Assembly (NCBI RefSeq): GCF_000815105.2
Contig: NZ_CP010310.2
Span: 124,001 to 188,000, forward strand
Direction: 5' to 3'
Length of the DNA: 64,000 nucleotides
Source of the DNA: Pandoraea pulmonicola
Lineage (GTDB): Bacteria > Pseudomonadota > Gammaproteobacteria > Burkholderiales > Burkholderiaceae
Shown: piece by piece, positions 42,513 to 52,368 of the stretch
Numbering within the stretch: the first letter of the stretch is position 1
How the letters are laid out: each line of letters opens with the position of its first letter
Notes under the pieces: model-generated
The model's input: only the letters and a program-made list of their open reading frames with translations
The model's database searches: none
What the model was told of the DNA's origin: nothing
Translations under genes and position numbers: made by a program

Positions 42513-43077
42513 GGCAAAGCGTAGTCGGATCGGCGCGACAGGGGGCATGCCGCGCAATCGGTACATAAATCTGAGGCCGCCGCGACGGCGGGCGTACTGG
42601 TCGTTGACATGGACGGTGTGCAACGGGGCGAACCCCAGCCGGCCTTGTTGCGACGCAGCACCGGCGCGATTTGCGCGGTGGTATGCTGACGCCTCGTTTT
42701 GCATAGTATGGCAGGTGTCCTGGCAACCATGGCGAAACCGCCTCAACACGATGGCAAAAAATCGAACCCACCCCGCAAAAGCAAGTCGGACCCGGTGAGC
42801 GAGACGCCTGATGCGTACCGACCGGTGCGCCCGTTGCCCCCTGCTTCCTCGCGTGTGTCGCAAGACCTGCGGCGCGCTCCCTATTTCATGCGGCCAGGGT
42901 CCGCGCGCGCCGGTCATCCGGGTGCGCCGGGCCTTCGTCGGGGCAATGACGCCCGTCCGGTATCCCCAACCGGATCGGGTCGCCCGGCGAAACCCGAGCC
43001 GAAAGGCAGAAAGGCGCCCGCGCGACGGACGTTCATCGTCCGCTCCGATTTACCGACTCTGCATGGAGACAACCCCC
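42513..43077. other. Long region upstream of pckG
   Basis: About 565 bases between divergent genes, with no supportable protein. Frames that stay open here encode basic, Pro/Arg-rich low-complexity sequence typical of GC-rich non-coding DNA. The promoter and 5' leader of pckG presumably lie within it; a TTGCGC hexamer near 42674 is a weak -35 candidate. Confidence 0.35.
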
Positions 43078-44964
43078 ATGACTCAAGCCAGTGTGAGCGC
43101 CAATGCGCTCAACACCTCCTCCTCGTCCAATGTCGCCACTCGTGATCTGCCCTCGTGGGTGCGTCACCGCAAGCTGATCGACTGGGTGTCGAGCATTGCG
43201 GCGATCACGCAGCCCGAGCGCGTCGTCTGGTGCGACGGCTCGCAGGAGGAGTACGACCGTCTGTGCGAACAGATGGTTGCGGCCGGAACGATGAAGCGGC
43301 TCAACCCCGCCAAGCGTCCCAACTCGTTCCTCGCGCTGTCCGATCCGTCGGACGTCGCACGCGTGGAAGACCGTACGTTCATCTGCAGCGAAAAGCGCGA
43401 GGACGCCGGTCCGACCAATCACTGGATCGCTCCGGGCGAAATGCGCAGCACCCTCGACGGGCTCTTCCAGGGCTGCATGCGCGGGCGCACGATGTACGTC
43501 GTGCCGTTCTCGATGGGGCCGCTCGGGTCGCCCATCGCGCACATCGGCGTGGAACTGTCGGATACGCCGTACGTGGCCGTGAACATGCGCATCATGACGC
43601 GCATGGGGCGCGCGGTGTACGACGTGCTGGGCGACGACGGCGAATTCGTGCCGTGCGTGCATTCCGTCGGCAAGCCGCTCGCGGCCGGCGAGAAGGATGT
43701 GGCGTGGCCGTGCAACAGCACGAAGTACATCGTTCATTTTCCGGAAACGCGCGAGATCTGGAGCTATGGCTCGGGCTACGGCGGCAACGCACTGCTGGGC
43801 AAGAAGTGCTTCGCGCTGCGCATTGCCTCGAAGATGGGCCGCGACGAAGGCTGGCTCGCGGAGCACATGCTGATCCTCGGCGTGACGTCGCCGGAGGGCA
43901 GGAAGTACCACGTGGCCGCGGCATTCCCGTCGGCCTGCGGCAAGACCAACTTCGCGATGCTGATCGCGCCCAAGGGTTTCGAGGGCTGGAAGGTCGAGAC
44001 CATCGGCGACGACATCGCGTGGATCAAGCCGGGCAAGGACGGACGTCTCTATGCGATCAACCCGGAAGCAGGCTTCTTCGGCGTGGCCCCGGGCACGAGC
44101 CAGAAGACCAACCCGAACGCGCTCGCCACGCTGGGCGAGAACGTGATCTTCACGAACGTTGCACTCACCGATGACGGCGACGTGTGGTGGGAAGGTCTGA
44201 CCGATACGCCGCCGGCGCACCTGATCGACTGGCAGGGCCAGGACTGGACGCCGGAAAGCGCGAAGGAGACGGGTCGCAAGGCGGCGCATCCGAACTCGCG
44301 TTTCACGGCGCCTGCCGCGCAATGTCCGTCGATCGATCCCGACTGGGAAAACCCGGCCGGTGTGCCTATCGACGCGTTCATCTTCGGCGGCCGCCGTTCG
44401 ACGACCGTGCCGCTTGTGACCGAGGCGCGCGACTGGACCGAAGGCGTCTACATGGCCGCGACGATGGGCTCGGAGACGACCGCCGCCGCCGCGGGCCAGC
44501 AAGGTGTGGTGCGCCGCGACCCGTTCGCGATGCTGCCGTTCTGCGGCTACAACATGGCCGACTACTTCCAGCATTGGCTCGATACCGGCGCGCATCTCGG
44601 CAAGACAGGGGCGAAGCTGCCGAAGATCTACTGCGTGAACTGGTTCCGCAAGGGCGCAGACGGCAAGTTCGTGTGGCCGGGCTTCGGCGAAAACATGCGC
44701 GTGCTGGCCTGGATGCTGGGCCGTATCGACGGCACGGCAAAGGGCGAGGAAAACGCGTTCGGCATCACGCCGCGCTACGAAGATCTGAACTGGAACGGCT
44801 TGTCGTTCACGCAGGCGCAGTTCGACGACGTAACGTCGATGGATCCGGCGGCGTGGCGCGAGGAACTCAAGCTCCACGCCGAGCTCTTCGAGACGCTCAA
44901 GCATCGTCTGCCGCAAGCGCTGCTCGATACGAAGGCCGATATCGAGCGCCGTCTGAATGCCTGA
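43078..44964 (+). CDS. pckG: Phosphoenolpyruvate carboxykinase (GTP)
   Basis: A 628-residue GTP-type PEP carboxykinase, converting oxaloacetate and GTP to phosphoenolpyruvate, GDP and CO2 in gluconeogenesis. The P-loop-like [14 protein letters not shown] (about 282-295) carries the family's reactive cysteine. Other conserved stretches are [33 protein letters not shown], split here as separate motifs, the metal-site [33 protein letters not shown] and VNWFRKG. The start at 43078 is favoured because a GGAG lies about ten bases upstream; an alternative ATG is at 43063. A clear terminator follows. Confidence 0.95.
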   Translation: MTQASVSANALNTSSSSNVATRDLPSWVRHRKLIDWVSSIAAITQPERVVWCDGSQEEYDRLCEQMVAAGTMKRLNPAKRPNSFLALSDPSDVARVEDRTFICSEKREDAGPTNHWIAPGEMRSTLDGLFQGCMRGRTMYVVPFSMGPLGSPIAHIGVELSDTPYVAVNMRIMTRMGRAVYDVLGDDGEFVPCVHSVGKPLAAGEKDVAWPCNSTKYIVHFPETREIWSYGSGYGGNALLGKKCFALRIASKMGRDEGWLAEHMLILGVTSPEGRKYHVAAAFPSACGKTNFAMLIAPKGFEGWKVETIGDDIAWIKPGKDGRLYAINPEAGFFGVAPGTSQKTNPNALATLGENVIFTNVALTDDGDVWWEGLTDTPPAHLIDWQGQDWTPESAKETGRKAAHPNSRFTAPAAQCPSIDPDWENPAGVPIDAFIFGGRRSTTVPLVTEARDWTEGVYMAATMGSETTAAAAGQQGVVRRDPFAMLPFCGYNMADYFQHWLDTGAHLGKTGAKLPKIYCVNWFRKGADGKFVWPGFGENMRVLAWMLGRIDGTAKGEENAFGITPRYEDLNWNGLSFTQAQFDDVTSMDPAAWREELKLHAELFETLKHRLPQALLDTKADIERRLNA

Positions 44965-45048
44965 GGACGAGGCGAAGATCGATCGCCGGCGCGGGAAGGC
45001 CGTGATTGCGGCCGGCTGATCCGGCATCCATCGCCGTAAGTCGCAACG

Positions 45049-45082
45049 ATCCCATCGAGGGAAACTTCGATGGGATTTTTTA
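45049..45082 (+). terminator. Rho-independent terminator of pckG
   Basis: ATCCCATCGA (45049-45058) pairs perfectly with TCGATGGGAT (45067-45076) and is followed by a TTTTT run. Confidence 0.9.
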
Positions 45083-45144
45083 TGGATGTTTCCGTGTCTT
45101 GTGATCCTTCCGAAAGCCCCGTGGATCAAGGTTTTCGGGAGATT

Positions 45145-45159
45145 CCGAGCGAGGCTCGG
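45145..45159. promoter_or_regulatory. Palindrome upstream of the toxin-antitoxin pair
   Basis: CCGAGC and GCTCGG flank GAG, 66 bases before the antitoxin start. Ribbon-helix-helix antitoxins usually repress their own operon through such a site, so this is a candidate operator. Confidence 0.35.
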
Positions 45160-45225
45160 TGATAGCATTTCTTCTGTGGGGTGTCGTTGCAGTGGAATCT
45201 GGACTACGAATAAATGGAGGACGTG

Positions 45226-45432
45226 ATGCACATGTTATTGATCGAAGGAATCGATGATGAGCTTATGAGGTCGATCCGCACACGGGCGGTGATACATCAG
45301 CGAACGCTGGAGGAAGAGGCGCTGTCGATGCTGAACAGCCTGCCGAAGCATCCCGGCTTTCGGTGTCTTGGCGAAGCGATCCTGCATTTCCCCAATGTCG
45401 GGCTCGACAGCGATTTCGAGCGCGTCAATTAA
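45226..45432 (+). CDS. FitA/VapB-type ribbon-helix-helix antitoxin
   Basis: A 68-residue antitoxin. The N-terminal ribbon-helix-helix is MLLIEGIDDELMRSIRTRAVIHQRTLEEEALSML, the FitA-like pattern. The C-terminal stretch (LHFPNVGLDSDFER) is the likely toxin-wrapping tail. The ATG at 45226 has a perfect GGAGG six bases upstream; a slightly longer frame from 45214 would contain that site within the coding region and is less likely. The toxin gene follows with a five-base gap. Confidence 0.83.
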   Translation: MHMLLIEGIDDELMRSIRTRAVIHQRTLEEEALSMLNSLPKHPGFRCLGEAILHFPNVGLDSDFERVN

Positions 45433-45437
45433 GGCGA

Positions 45438-45869
45438 ATGAGAACCGAGATGTATCTGCTGGATACCAATGTGATCAGCGAATGCAGGAAGGGCGGTGGC
45501 GGCGACCTCGGCGTGCAACGGTTCATTCGCGACACGAACACTCGGGGAGTGCCACGCTACCTTTCGGTCATTACGTTGGGGGAAATGCACCGAGGGGCGC
45601 TGTTGCTGAGACATCGAAATGACCTCCGTCAGGCTGCGCTGATCGATAACTGGGTCGAGTCGGTGCGATTCGACCATATCCGATACACGCTGCCGGTCGA
45701 TTTGAAGATCTGCTACGAATGGGCACGCCTGCGCGTGCCTCACCAGCAGCATCCTGTCGACAAATTGCTCGCTGCCACGGCGCGGGTGCATCGGCTCGTC
45801 GTCGTCACTCGAAACGTCAAGGATTTCCGCGAGACCGGCGTGGAGGTATACAACCCGTTTCTTCATTGA
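45438..45869 (+). CDS. PIN-domain toxin, FitB/VapC type
   Basis: A 143-residue ribonuclease toxin. All acidic PIN-domain residues are present: Asp9 in LLDTNVISE, Glu49 in TLGEMHRG, Asp108 in PVDKLLAATA and Asp129 in TRNVKDF. VapC-type toxins cleave tRNA or rRNA and are held inactive by the antitoxin encoded just upstream. Starts at 45438 or 45450 (MYLLD) are both possible. Third-position GC is somewhat lower than in flanking genes, which fits a mobile addiction module. Confidence 0.86.
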   Translation: MRTEMYLLDTNVISECRKGGGGDLGVQRFIRDTNTRGVPRYLSVITLGEMHRGALLLRHRNDLRQAALIDNWVESVRFDHIRYTLPVDLKICYEWARLRVPHQQHPVDKLLAATARVHRLVVVTRNVKDFRETGVEVYNPFLH

Positions 45870-45907
45870 TTGGCGAGGCCGCGACGGTTTACTGTCACCC
45901 CGGGGGC

Positions 45908-46540
45908 TCAGAGCCGGTTCTCCACCGCGAACTTGATCAGCTCGGCCTGACCTTCGATGCCGAGCTTGCGTTTGATGTTGAGTCGATGCGTCTCCACGGT
46001 CCGCACCGACAGATCCATCTCCGTCGCGATCTGCTTGTTCGCCAGTCCGCGAGCGATGCGCGACAGGATTTCGCGCTCGCGAGGCGTGAGCGAATCGATC
46101 GGGGCATGCGCCGTCGAGGCCTGTACCACGCGCGCGGCGATCGCGGCGCTGTAGTAGGCATCACCGCGCGCGACACGCTCGATGGCCGTCACGATCTCAT
46201 GGGCGGGCGCATCCTTGAGGACATAGCCGCGTGCCCCGGCACGTACCGCCTGACGCACATACTCGGCGTTGTCGTGCATCGACAGAATCAGCACGGCGAT
46301 ATGCGGAAACTGTTCGCGGAAGAGGGCGGTCAACTCGATGCCGTTCGTGCCGCGCATGCTGATGTCCATCAGCGCGAGATCGGGTGACGACGTCTTGGCG
46401 CGGGCCAGCGCTTCCTGCGCATTGCCGGCTTCGCCGACCACTTGCAGGTTGGGGGTCGCCTCGAATCGCGCGCGCAGGCCGTCGCGTACCAGCGGGTGAT
46501 CGTCGATCAACAGCAATCGGATAGGGTGAGCTTGCATCAT
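45908..46540 (-). CDS. NarL/FixJ-type response regulator
   Basis: A 210-residue response regulator. The receiver domain has IDD at 12-14 and predicted phospho-Asp59 in LALMDISMRG, with Lys in GYVLKDAP. A C-terminal LuxR-type helix-turn-helix follows, opening LTPREREILSRIARGLANKQIA and continuing LSVRTVETHRLNIKRKLG. It starts in an ATGA overlap with the histidine kinase gene. The pair faces cstA across a 400-base promoter region, so cstA is the likely target; this is inference from position. Confidence 0.9.
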   Translation of the reverse strand: MMQAHPIRLLLIDDHPLVRDGLRARFEATPNLQVVGEAGNAQEALARAKTSSPDLALMDISMRGTNGIELTALFREQFPHIAVLILSMHDNAEYVRQAVRAGARGYVLKDAPAHEIVTAIERVARGDAYYSAAIAARVVQASTAHAPIDSLTPREREILSRIARGLANKQIATEMDLSVRTVETHRLNIKRKLGIEGQAELIKFAVENRL

Positions 46541-47922
46541 TTGCGGGAGGTTGCACGAAGCGCCGCTTTGGCGGCGGCGGGCGTGAGCGGCACCCACGCA
46601 CTGATGGTGGTGAGGCCGGGCCAGGATTGAACACCGAGAACACCGCCCACGGCGTCGAGTCGCTCGCGCATGTTGCGCAGGCCGATGCCGTGCCGGGGAT
46701 TGTGATGCACGTCGGTCACGTCGAAGCCGCGCCCGTCGTCGGCGATCGCCAGATGAATGCCGTCGGTCTTGAAGACGAGCAGGATCGATACGCGCGACGC
46801 CTGCGCGTGCCGCTCGATATTGGTCAGCGCTTCCTGCGCGATACGGAACAGCATCGTCTTGATGTTGTCGTCGAGCGCAGGCGCTTCGCCTTCGACGTTC
46901 ATCTCGACAGGCAGCCCGGCGTGCGAGCCGAACTCCCGCGCGAGTTGGTCGATGGCTGCGGCAAGGCCCAGATCGTCGAGCATGGCCGGACGCAACGCCT
47001 GCGAAATGCGTCGCACCTCGCCGAGCGTGCCGTTCAGACGGTCGATCGCCACGCCCAGCGTGGTGCTCGCTGCCGCGGGCGAGCCGGGCAGCCGCATCGA
47101 GGCCGACTCGAGCAGCAACTTGACCGATACGAGCAACTGGCTGATGCCGTCGTGCAGTTCGCGAGAAATCCGCGAGCGCTCCACCTCCTGGGACTCCACG
47201 ACCTGGCGTGCGAGCTGGCGTAACTTCGCGTCGGCCGTCTTCAGTTCGGTGATGTTCACCACGAGCCCGCACAGGCCCACGATGGCCAGACACGACGAAG
47301 CGATGAGCGTGATCCAGATCAGCGTGCGATCGATGTTGGCCTGCGCGCGATCGTCCGATTGTCGCAGCGTGGCCTCGACATCGTCGAGATAGATGCCGGT
47401 GCCGATCATCCAGTTCCAGCGCGGCAAAGCGATCACGTAGCCGAGCTTCGGCGCCATGTGCTGCAACGACGGCTTTTCCCACGCGTATTGCACATAGCCG
47501 CCGCCGGAACGCGCGGCGCCGATCAGGCGCTGGATCGTGGGGGCGCCGGATTCGTCCTTGAGTGTCCAGAGGTTGTGACCGACGAGTTCGGGTTGTCGCG
47601 GGTGCATCAGACTCTTGCCGTCGAGATCGTAGACGAAGAAATAGCCGTCCTTGCCGAACTCCATGCGCGCAAGCGTGGCGAGCGCCGCTTCGCGTGCGGC
47701 GGGTGTATCGGGGCCGTTGTAGAGCGGTTCGATGGCGTTGCGTGCGAGCCCCACGTAATGCAGCAGCTCGGCCCGCTTGTTGGCCAGTAACGCGGTCTGC
47801 ACCGCTTCGTGTTGCGCGCGCGCGAGCTCGTTTCCCTGATAGCGCACGGCCAGCGCGATGGCGACCATCGCGAGCGCAACGGGTAGCAGCGCAAGGACGA
47901 AAAATTTCTGTCGGAGATTCAT
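46537..47922 (-). CDS. Cache-domain sensor histidine kinase
   Basis: A 461-residue membrane kinase. The first transmembrane helix is at about 8-27. A periplasmic single-Cache (sCache_2-like) sensor covers about 30-195, with FGKDGYFFVYDLDGKSLMHPR and WNWMIGTGIYLDDVE, a pattern often seen in sensors of small organic acids. A second helix spans about 200-222. A HisKA_3 dimerisation helix has the phospho-acceptor His257 in SRELHDGISQLLVSVK, and an HATPase domain follows (RIAQEALTNIERHA, IADDGRGFD, GIGLRNMRERLDAVGG). It is translationally coupled to the NarL-type regulator and divergent from cstA. Confidence 0.9.
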   Translation of the reverse strand: MNLRQKFFVLALLPVALAMVAIALAVRYQGNELARAQHEAVQTALLANKRAELLHYVGLARNAIEPLYNGPDTPAAREAALATLARMEFGKDGYFFVYDLDGKSLMHPRQPELVGHNLWTLKDESGAPTIQRLIGAARSGGGYVQYAWEKPSLQHMAPKLGYVIALPRWNWMIGTGIYLDDVEATLRQSDDRAQANIDRTLIWITLIASSCLAIVGLCGLVVNITELKTADAKLRQLARQVVESQEVERSRISRELHDGISQLLVSVKLLLESASMRLPGSPAAASTTLGVAIDRLNGTLGEVRRISQALRPAMLDDLGLAAAIDQLAREFGSHAGLPVEMNVEGEAPALDDNIKTMLFRIAQEALTNIERHAQASRVSILLVFKTDGIHLAIADDGRGFDVTDVHHNPRHGIGLRNMRERLDAVGGVLGVQSWPGLTTISAWVPLTPAAAKAALRATSRK

Positions 47923-48323
47923 GGCAATCGAAAAGCCTGCAATGCCGCCGCGTGCTGCGGTGGGCATTTGGCAGGCGTTCGCTACGTAATAGCACGTAGT
48001 TCGCCTGCGTAGTTCCGCGCTTGTGGCACGGCGGGCAAACGCCAATACTACACGGCGAATCGTGGCTGGGGCTGCCGAGTGCGTCTCCCGGACGAATCTC
48101 GGAGCCCGGCGTTCTTGCTCCGGACCTTGCGCAACCGCAAGTCATTCACAAGTTCGCGTTATCGGCCTTCGCTGCACCCAGACCCCCGCAAAGAGGGGCA
48201 ATACGGGTGCGGGTGTGCCACGTTTCACGGCGTCGTCGCGACGTCGATACAAGAGGCGGGACAGTGCCGCAACGGCGCCGTCCCGGAATTGCTGCCCTAA
48301 GGAGGCAGTTCCGAGGAGAGACA
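47923..48323. promoter_or_regulatory. Divergent control region between the kinase gene and cstA
   Basis: About 400 bases with the inverted repeat CTACGT-N6-ACGTAG at 47982-47999, and a further GCGTAGTTC copy just after (48008-48016) in direct orientation to the CGTAGTTC at 47995-48002. Such TACGTA-type repeats suit a NarL/LuxR-family regulator. Closer to cstA, a GGGAC/GTCCC hairpin (about 48259-48284) precedes the GAGGAGAG ribosome-binding site of cstA. Confidence 0.45.
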
Positions 48324-50390
48324 ATGAATCGCATCTGGCAACAACTGCCCTGGGCAGCCGTGGCCATCGTCGGCGCGTGCGCGCTCGGCACGGTGGCACT
48401 CTCGCGCGGCGAAACCGTCAGCGCACTCTGGATCGTGATCGCAGCCATCTGCGTTTATCTGATCGCCTATCGCTTCTACAGCAAGTTCATCGCCACGCGC
48501 GTCGCGCAGCTCGACGGCACACGCATGACGCCCGCCTGGCGTCACAACGACGGCCTGGATTACGTGCCGACCAACCGCTACGTGCTGTTCGGTCATCACT
48601 TCGCCGCGATTGCCGGTGCCGGCCCGCTCGTCGGTCCCGTGCTCGCCGCGCAGATGGGGTACCTGCCGGGCATGCTGTGGATTCTTGCCGGCGTGGTGTT
48701 CGCCGGCGCCGTGCAGGACTTCATGGTGCTGTTCATCTCCACGCGCCGCGACGGCCGCTCGCTGGGTGACCTCGTGAAGTCCGAACTCGGCATGATTCCC
48801 GGCGTGATCGCGCTGTTCGGCGCGTTCCTCATCATGATCATCATCCTCGCGGTGCTCGCGCTGATCGTGGTCAAGGCACTGACCGGGTCGCCGTGGGGCA
48901 CGTTCACCGTCGGGCTGACCATTCCGATCGCGCTGTTCATGGGCGTGTACACGCGCTTCATCCGCCCGGGCCGCATCGGCGAAGTGTCGATCATCGGCTT
49001 CGTCATGCTCATGGCCGCGATCTACTTCGGTCAGAGCGTGCACGACAGCGCCGCGCTCGCGCCGCTGTTTACGTTCGACGGCAAGCAACTGACGTGGATG
49101 CTGATCGGCTACGGCTTCATCGCCTCGGTCCTGCCGGTGTGGCTGCTGCTCGCGCCGCGCGACTATCTGTCGACGTTCCTCAAGATCGGCACGATCCTGG
49201 CCCTCGCGATCGGCATTCTGGTTGTCGCGCCGGAGCTGAAGATGCCTGCGCTCACGCAGTTCGTCGACGGCAGCGGTCCGGTATGGTCGGGCAAGCTGTT
49301 CCCGTTCCTCTTCATCACGATCGCGTGCGGCGCCGTGTCGGGTTTTCATGCCCTGATCTCGTCGGGCACCACGCCGAAGCTCCTCGATAACGAAGTCAAC
49401 GCGCGTTTCATCGGTTACGGCGGCATGCTGATGGAGTCGTTCGTGGCCATCATGGCGCTGGTGGCGGCGTCGGTGATCGACCCGGGGGTGTACTTCGCGA
49501 TGAACAGCCCGGCGGCCGTGATCGGCACGACGCCGGAAGCCGTGGCGCAAGTCGTCTCCGGCTGGGGCTTCACCATCACGCCGGACGTGTTGACGGCCAC
49601 GGCACAGGCCGTGGGCGAACACACGATCATTTCGCGCGCCGGTGGCGCACCGACGCTCGCCGTCGGCATGGCGCACATCCTGCACCAGGTGGTTGGCGGC
49701 GAAGCGATGATGGCCTTCTGGTACCACTTCGCGATCCTGTTCGAAGCGCTGTTCATCCTGACGGCCGTCGACGCCGGCACGCGCGCCGGGCGCTTCATGC
49801 TGCAGGATCTGCTTGGCACTTTCGTGCCGTCGCTCAAGCGCACCGAATCGCTGCCCGCCAACCTGATCGCGACGGCGCTTTGCGTGGCCGCTTGGGGTTA
49901 TTTCCTGTATCAGGGCGTGGTCGATCCGCTCGGCGGCATCAATACCCTGTGGCCGCTCTTCGGCATCTCCAACCAGATGCTCGCCGCCATTGCGCTGACG
50001 CTCGCCACGTGCGTGCTCTTCAAGCTCAAGCGCGAGCGCTTCGCCTGGGTGACGATCCTGCCGACGCTGTGGCTGCTCGCCTGCACGCTCACGGCTGGCT
50101 GGCAGAAGATGTTCGATCCGGATCCGAAGGTCGGCTTCCTGGCCCACGCGGCCAAGTATCAGGCAGCTCTGGCTGACGGCAAGCTGCTCGCACCGGCCAA
50201 GTCGATGGCGCAGATGCAGCAGATCGTGTTCAACGACTACGTGGACGCGACGCTCGCCGGCGTGTTCATGTTCGTGGTGGTGGCCGTGGTGGTGTTCGGT
50301 CTGCGCACCGTCATCGTGGCGCGCAACGCCGGCAAGCCGACGGCCAAGGAAACGCCGTTCGAGCCGATGCCCGCAGGCCGTCAGGTCTGA
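48324..50390 (+). CDS. cstA: Carbon starvation protein A family transporter
   Basis: A 688-residue inner-membrane protein with about 16 helices, the length of CstA/BtsT. Conserved stretches include [72 protein letters not shown] and a C-terminal hydrophobic helix. Family members import peptides or pyruvate in starved cells. A GAGGAGAG site lies five bases before the ATG. It is followed by its usual small partner ybdD, and a divergent two-component system sits upstream, as in pyruvate-sensing BtsSR/BtsT though with a different sensor type. Confidence 0.93.
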   Translation: MNRIWQQLPWAAVAIVGACALGTVALSRGETVSALWIVIAAICVYLIAYRFYSKFIATRVAQLDGTRMTPAWRHNDGLDYVPTNRYVLFGHHFAAIAGAGPLVGPVLAAQMGYLPGMLWILAGVVFAGAVQDFMVLFISTRRDGRSLGDLVKSELGMIPGVIALFGAFLIMIIILAVLALIVVKALTGSPWGTFTVGLTIPIALFMGVYTRFIRPGRIGEVSIIGFVMLMAAIYFGQSVHDSAALAPLFTFDGKQLTWMLIGYGFIASVLPVWLLLAPRDYLSTFLKIGTILALAIGILVVAPELKMPALTQFVDGSGPVWSGKLFPFLFITIACGAVSGFHALISSGTTPKLLDNEVNARFIGYGGMLMESFVAIMALVAASVIDPGVYFAMNSPAAVIGTTPEAVAQVVSGWGFTITPDVLTATAQAVGEHTIISRAGGAPTLAVGMAHILHQVVGGEAMMAFWYHFAILFEALFILTAVDAGTRAGRFMLQDLLGTFVPSLKRTESLPANLIATALCVAAWGYFLYQGVVDPLGGINTLWPLFGISNQMLAAIALTLATCVLFKLKRERFAWVTILPTLWLLACTLTAGWQKMFDPDPKVGFLAHAAKYQAALADGKLLAPAKSMAQMQQIVFNDYVDATLAGVFMFVVVAVVVFGLRTVIVARNAGKPTAKETPFEPMPAGRQV

Positions 50391-50407
50391 GGCGAACGGG
50401 AGATGCC

Positions 50408-50617
50408 ATGCTCGACGACGTCGGTAGCGAACTCGGTAAGGTCGGCCGATATCTGGGACAGGCCATGCGGTTGATGGTCGGCCTGCCCGATTACGACACG
50501 TACGTGGCGCACATGCGCGCCACGCACCCGGATCGTCCGGTCATGAGCTATGAGGCGTTCTTCCGGGAGCGTCAGGAAGCGCGCTACGGCGGCAAGAGCG
50601 GCGGACGCTGCTGCTGA
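50408..50617 (+). CDS. ybdD: YbdD/YjiX-family small protein
   Basis: A 69-residue protein of the YbdD/YjiX (DUF466) family. It shows the family pattern [21 protein letters not shown] and a C-terminal [15 protein letters not shown]. Genes of this family almost always follow cstA or btsT; here it lies 17 bases after cstA. Recent work on relatives suggests a role in transporter function, but the mechanism is not visible in the sequence. Confidence 0.9.
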   Translation: MLDDVGSELGKVGRYLGQAMRLMVGLPDYDTYVAHMRATHPDRPVMSYEAFFRERQEARYGGKSGGRCC

Positions 50618-50647
50618 ACGCCTGCCGCGCGCCATGCGTCGGTGATG

Positions 50648-50676
50648 AAAAACGCCCGGTGGCATCCATCGGGCGT
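50648..50676 (-). terminator. Terminator of hemN
   Basis: On the minus strand ACGCCCGATGG pairs with CCACCGGGCGT (one G-T pair, three-base loop) and is followed by TTTTT. It stands 75 bases past the hemN stop and also separates it from the convergent ybdD. Confidence 0.75.
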
Positions 50677-50750
50677 CCTGGCTTGCGGACTTGGATCGGT
50701 GCCCGGGCGACGATGCAGCGCCTCGCCCGAGGCTCTGCATCACATCACTT

Positions 50751-52286
50751 TTACATCACCTTTGCGCAGTGCGCGTTGGCCGCGCTTCGGCGATAGCCAT
50801 CGAACACCTGCGCGATGACGCGCACCAGCAGGCGCCCCGCCGGTAGCACGCGCAGTCCGTGCGCATCGAGGCTCACGAGACCATCGGCGGCCAGATCGGC
50901 CATCTCACCGAGTTCGTCGGCAAAGTACGTGACGAAATCGATCTCGTGCGCCTGCTCGATGGTCGTGAAATCCAGCGTCATATGGCACATCAGACCGGAA
51001 ATCACGTCGCGGCGGAGCCGGTCGTCCGCCGTGAGCCGCACGCCGCGCGTGATTGCCAGTCCGCCCGCGTCGATCGCCTCGTAATAGGCCTTCAGGGTCT
51101 TGGCGTTCTGCGCATAACTATCGCCGATGCGCCCGATGGACGACATGCCCACGCCGATCAGATCGCAGTCCGCACGCGTGCTGTAGCCCTGGAAGTTACG
51201 ATGCAGCGTGCCGGCCGCCTGCGCGTGCGCGAGCTCGTCGTCGGGACGTGCGAAGTGATCCATGCCGATGTAGAGGTAACCGGCATCGGTCAGCCGCGCG
51301 ATGATCGTCTGCAGCAGCGCGAGCTTCTGCGCGCCGTCGGGCAGCGTATCGGGCAGACGGCGCTGCATCTTGAACTGCTGCGGCAGGTGCGCGTAGCTGA
51401 ACACCGACAGACGGTCGGGCGCCATGTCGATCACGGCGTCGAGCGTGTTCGAGAATGATTCGGGCGTTTGGTATGGCAGACCGTAGATCAGGTCGAAGTT
51501 GATCGAACGGAAGCCGCTGCCTCGTGCCGCGTCGAGTGTGGCCTCGACGAGCGCGCGCGGCTGCACGCGATGGATGGCTTCCTGCACACGGGGATCGAAG
51601 TCCTGCACGCCGATCGACAACCGGTTGAAGCCGAGGGCCCGCAGGGCACGAATCGACGTCGGGCCTGCACTGCGCGGATCGATCTCGATAGCGTATTCGG
51701 CGCTGTCGTCGCTTGCCATCACGAACTGACGGCTGATGGTGTCGACGAGCGAGGCGATCTGTTCCAGCGAGAGAAACGTCGGCGTGCCGCCGCCCCAGTG
51801 CATCTGCGCCAGCTTGCGGCCGGCGCCGAGCAGCGACGCCTGCCGTGCAATCTCGGCGTGCAGTCGCTCGACGTACGCCTGTGCGTGCGCACGGTTGCCG
51901 GTGACGATCTTGTTGCAGGCACAGTAGAAGCACACGGTATCGCAGAACGGAACATGCACGTAGAGCGAGAGCGGCTTGCCCGTGCGCTTGGACTGCGCGG
52001 CAGCGCGAGCGTAATCCTCGACGCTGAAATCGTCGTGAAATTGCAGTGCCGTCGGGTACGACGTGTAGCGCGGGCCATTCACATCGTAGCGACGCAGCAA
52101 CTGTGCGTCGAAGTAGGCCGGCGCGGAAGGCGAGATCGACGGTGCACCGGGCGTCGTGCGCGACTTGCACGGCGTCTGCAGTTCGCCGGCGGCCGCGTCG
52201 TGCGACGTGCAGCCGGGACACCCATGAGCGGTGTTCGTCGCCGCGGCGCTGACGCAACGCGGCGGCATCAATGGCAGGGGATTCAT
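50751..52286 (-). CDS. hemN: Oxygen-independent coproporphyrinogen III dehydrogenase
   Basis: A 511-residue radical SAM enzyme that decarboxylates coproporphyrinogen III to protoporphyrinogen IX without oxygen, in haem synthesis. The 4Fe-4S ligating cysteines are Cys115, Cys119 and Cys122 in PFCDTVCFYCACN, with Cys124 also conserved. Further motifs are HWGGGTPTFL, GFNRLSIGVQDFDP and the HemN C-terminal domain (GVRLTADDRLRRDVISGLMC). It carries an N-terminal extension of about 58 residues compared with the usual length near 455, with extra cysteines including GCPGC (22-26). An Anr/FNR-type box lies 69 bases upstream. Confidence 0.92.
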   Translation of the reverse strand: MNPLPLMPPRCVSAAATNTAHGCPGCTSHDAAAGELQTPCKSRTTPGAPSISPSAPAYFDAQLLRRYDVNGPRYTSYPTALQFHDDFSVEDYARAAAQSKRTGKPLSLYVHVPFCDTVCFYCACNKIVTGNRAHAQAYVERLHAEIARQASLLGAGRKLAQMHWGGGTPTFLSLEQIASLVDTISRQFVMASDDSAEYAIEIDPRSAGPTSIRALRALGFNRLSIGVQDFDPRVQEAIHRVQPRALVEATLDAARGSGFRSINFDLIYGLPYQTPESFSNTLDAVIDMAPDRLSVFSYAHLPQQFKMQRRLPDTLPDGAQKLALLQTIIARLTDAGYLYIGMDHFARPDDELAHAQAAGTLHRNFQGYSTRADCDLIGVGMSSIGRIGDSYAQNAKTLKAYYEAIDAGGLAITRGVRLTADDRLRRDVISGLMCHMTLDFTTIEQAHEIDFVTYFADELGEMADLAADGLVSLDAHGLRVLPAGRLLVRVIAQVFDGYRRSAANAHCAKVM

Positions 52287-52354
52287 GACGAAGTCGGCTC
52301 CAGGCCGGTTACGAAGGTGACATGGCACTGTAGCGTCGCGATGAACGCGCCGCC

Positions 52355-52368
52355 CTGACTTGCGTCAA
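52355..52368 (-). promoter_or_regulatory. Anr/FNR box upstream of hemN
   Basis: On the minus strand TTGACGCAAGTCAG differs by one base from the TTGAC-N4-GTCAA form of the Anr/FNR anaerobic box. It sits 69 bases before the hemN start, suited to activation under low oxygen. Confidence 0.7.

Noticed and set aside
42699..43145. A 148-codon plus-strand frame upstream of pckG
   Set aside because: Basic, Pro/Arg/Ser-rich low-complexity sequence without a ribosome-binding site, running into the pckG start in another frame.
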